Shown in pieces: positions 62,518 through 64,000 of a stretch of DNA of 64,000 nt. The position numbers were made by a program, and so were the translations under genes. Every line of letters starts with the position of its first letter. Position 1 is the first letter of the stretch. The notes beneath the pieces were generated by a model. That model was not told where the DNA came from, ran no database searches, and saw only the letters and a list, made by a program, of their open reading frames with translations. This DNA comes from Metridium senile (Eukaryota; Cnidaria; Anthozoa; Actiniaria; Metridiidae): positions 1,034,001-1,098,000 of the forward strand of contig OX459104.1 of assembly GCA_949775045.1 (NCBI GenBank), in the 5' to 3' direction.

Positions 62518-63068
62518 CCAGACGATTTGTCCGTTATAAACGATTTGTCCGTCATAAGACGATTTGTCCGTCATTAGACGGTTTGTCTGTCATAAGGCGA
62601 GTTGTCCGTCATAAGACGATTTGTCCGTCATAAGACGATTCGTCCGGCATAAGACGATTTGTCCGTCATAATTCGATTTGTCCAGCACAAGACGATTTGT
62701 CCGTCATAACACGATTTGTTCGTCATTAGACGATTTGTCTGTCATAAGGCGAGTTGTCCGTCATTAGACGGTTTGTCTGTCATAAGGCGAGTTGTCCGTC
62801 ATAAGACGATTTGTCCGTCATAAGACGATTCGTCCGGCATAAGACGATTTGTCCGTCATAATTCGATTTGTCCAGCACAAGACGATTTGTCCGTCATAAC
62901 ACGATTTGTTCGTCATTAGACGATTTGTCTGTCATAAGGCGAGTTGTCCGTCATAAGACGATTTGTCCGTCATAAGACGATTTGTCCTTCACAAGACTAT
63001 TTGTCCGTCATAATACGATCTGTCGGTCATTAGACGATTTGTTGTCATAAGGCGAGTTGTCTGTCCAA
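62518..63068. repeat. 19-bp minisatellite (CATAAGACGATTTGTCCGT)
   Basis: About 28 units; a block of about 195 bp is itself repeated inside the array. A short stretch of the unit also occurs at 20145-20180. Confidence 0.92.
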
Positions 63069-63287
63069 ATGATTTGCTTATCTACTAGTGTGAAAACAGC
63101 TAATGTGAAGTCACTAAAATCAGAAGACTTTGTCGTGTCGGCATCCCATTTTCACACCAGACGACTTGGCCGTTCATAAGACGATCGCAATTTGTCTGTC
63201 CAGACGAGTCATTCGTCTGCTATGTAATGTACCATCGGCTACTTCAAAACGAGTGTTAATTTCGCTTGACATTACATGTGGTGAATT

Positions 63288-63650
63288 TCTCATAACTCAT
63301 AGGTAATATAATGAAATTTGTAACACCGTAAAAAATGTTGACTTAACTTTACTGACGTTTCGAGCTTTAGCCCTTCGTCGAAGGAAAAGAGTTAGTTCCT
63401 CCGACGAAGGGCTAAAGCTCGAAACGTCAGTAAAGTTAAGTCAACATATTTTACGGTGTTACAAATTTCATTCTATTACCTATCGTTTATATCAGACACC
63501 GACGCAGCCTATATTAGTTTACTCGCGATCGCTAGTTTCTATTTCTATTTTTTTTTACGGTGTTACAACTTTCATTCTATTACCTATCGTTTATATCAAA
63601 CACCGACGCAGCCTATACTAGTTTACTCGTTTTACTCGTTTCCATTTATT
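63288..63650. mobile_element. Head-to-head pair of hammerhead-motif elements
   Basis: 63330-63452 is an inverted repeat: the left arm carries GACGTTTCGAGCTTTAGCCC, the right arm GGGCTAAAGCTCGAAACGTC, each with TTAACTTTAC-type flanks, followed by the usual TTACGGTGTTACAA and GACGCAGCC segments repeated twice. Confidence 0.7.
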
Positions 63651-64000
63651 CTCATAACTCATACAACCGAGAGAATCTGTAGCTATTCACAGCGTCATCA
63701 GTTGTAAAACTGTCACGTGCTACCCCCCTTAAATAAAGTCTATTCATTCATTCATTTTCATAATCAAATGACAGCCGGGTTGTGTCGAAACAAGAGTTCG
63801 CAATCAGCACGTCAACACTTGAAGCGGCGTTCCGTTGTAATTACACTCTACAAAGGCCGGTGCGCACACTAATCGACAAGCCCCTTATATTTGTCGCTGT
63901 GACTGCACGCGCGAATGCTAACCACATTTTTTTCAAACTTATTTTGTCGCGAGGATAAATATCTGCAATGCGTCACAGAGAGGGAATAGACGGTTCTCAT

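Larger units (their letters stand above)
61018..64000. other. No gene seen
   Basis: AAT repeats, a T/C-rich tract (61400-61520), a foldback (62068), the 19-bp array and the inverted hammerhead elements. The 5' exon(s) of the TP53I11-like gene should lie here or beyond 64000, but I could not identify them. Confidence 0.6.

Overview
The window is 64 kb of animal (metazoan) nuclear DNA. Genes are split by spliceosomal introns, spacing is loose, and about half of the visible sequence is repeats: microsatellites (GATGGT, TCTG, ATTC, TCTA types), foldback/MITE elements, minisatellites, a tRNA-derived SINE and a decayed non-LTR retrotransposon. Two single-exon class A GPCR genes, a membrane protein with EGF and Sushi domains, and several repeat signatures (for example a short foldback with ends reading CCTCGTTCCCAGGGC) suggest a marine invertebrate, most likely an anthozoan cnidarian. 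I inferred this from impression and could not test it by search.

Layout. 1-13007 (+): the 3' two thirds of a sodium-coupled monocarboxylate transporter gene of the SLC5A8/SLC5A12 type (copy A; exons upstream of position 1 lie outside). Its intron 11 has grown to about 8 kb and holds two minus-strand genes: a one-pass membrane protein with a PPxY tail (3494-4615, 3' exons only) and a signal peptide/EGF/Sushi/multi-TM protein (EGF-1, 5555-7725). 14554-15480 (-): remnant of a jockey-like LINE reverse transcriptase. 15413-17603 (-): EGF-2, a paralogue of EGF-1 whose first exon is broken by an internal inversion and whose C terminus runs into the LINE. 19163-29551 (+): a complete second transporter gene (copy B, 15 exons, 614 aa). 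30375-32936 (-): a class A GPCR with a very long third intracellular loop. 37293-42343 (-): calumenin (CALU), six exons, ending in the ER-retention signal HDEF. 43345-44538 (-): a second class A GPCR with NRY and DPxIY motifs. 44539-54850: no gene seen, several repeat types. 54854-61017 (-): a TP53I11-like multi-pass protein (six exons; N terminus not found). 61018-64000: repeats only.

The most interesting pattern is that several minisatellites have amplified splice junctions. In transporter copy A the end of exon 14 and its 5' splice donor are repeated about 18 times. In the TP53I11-like gene the 3' acceptor and first codons of one exon are repeated five times in frame, and those of the last exon three times. 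A second theme is hammerhead-like RNA motifs: one with the full canonical conserved core (minus strand, 4755-4796), others in a dispersed element, and degenerate tandem arrays with a 74-79 bp period. A third is a set of foldback elements that share the same terminal sequence but have unrelated interiors.
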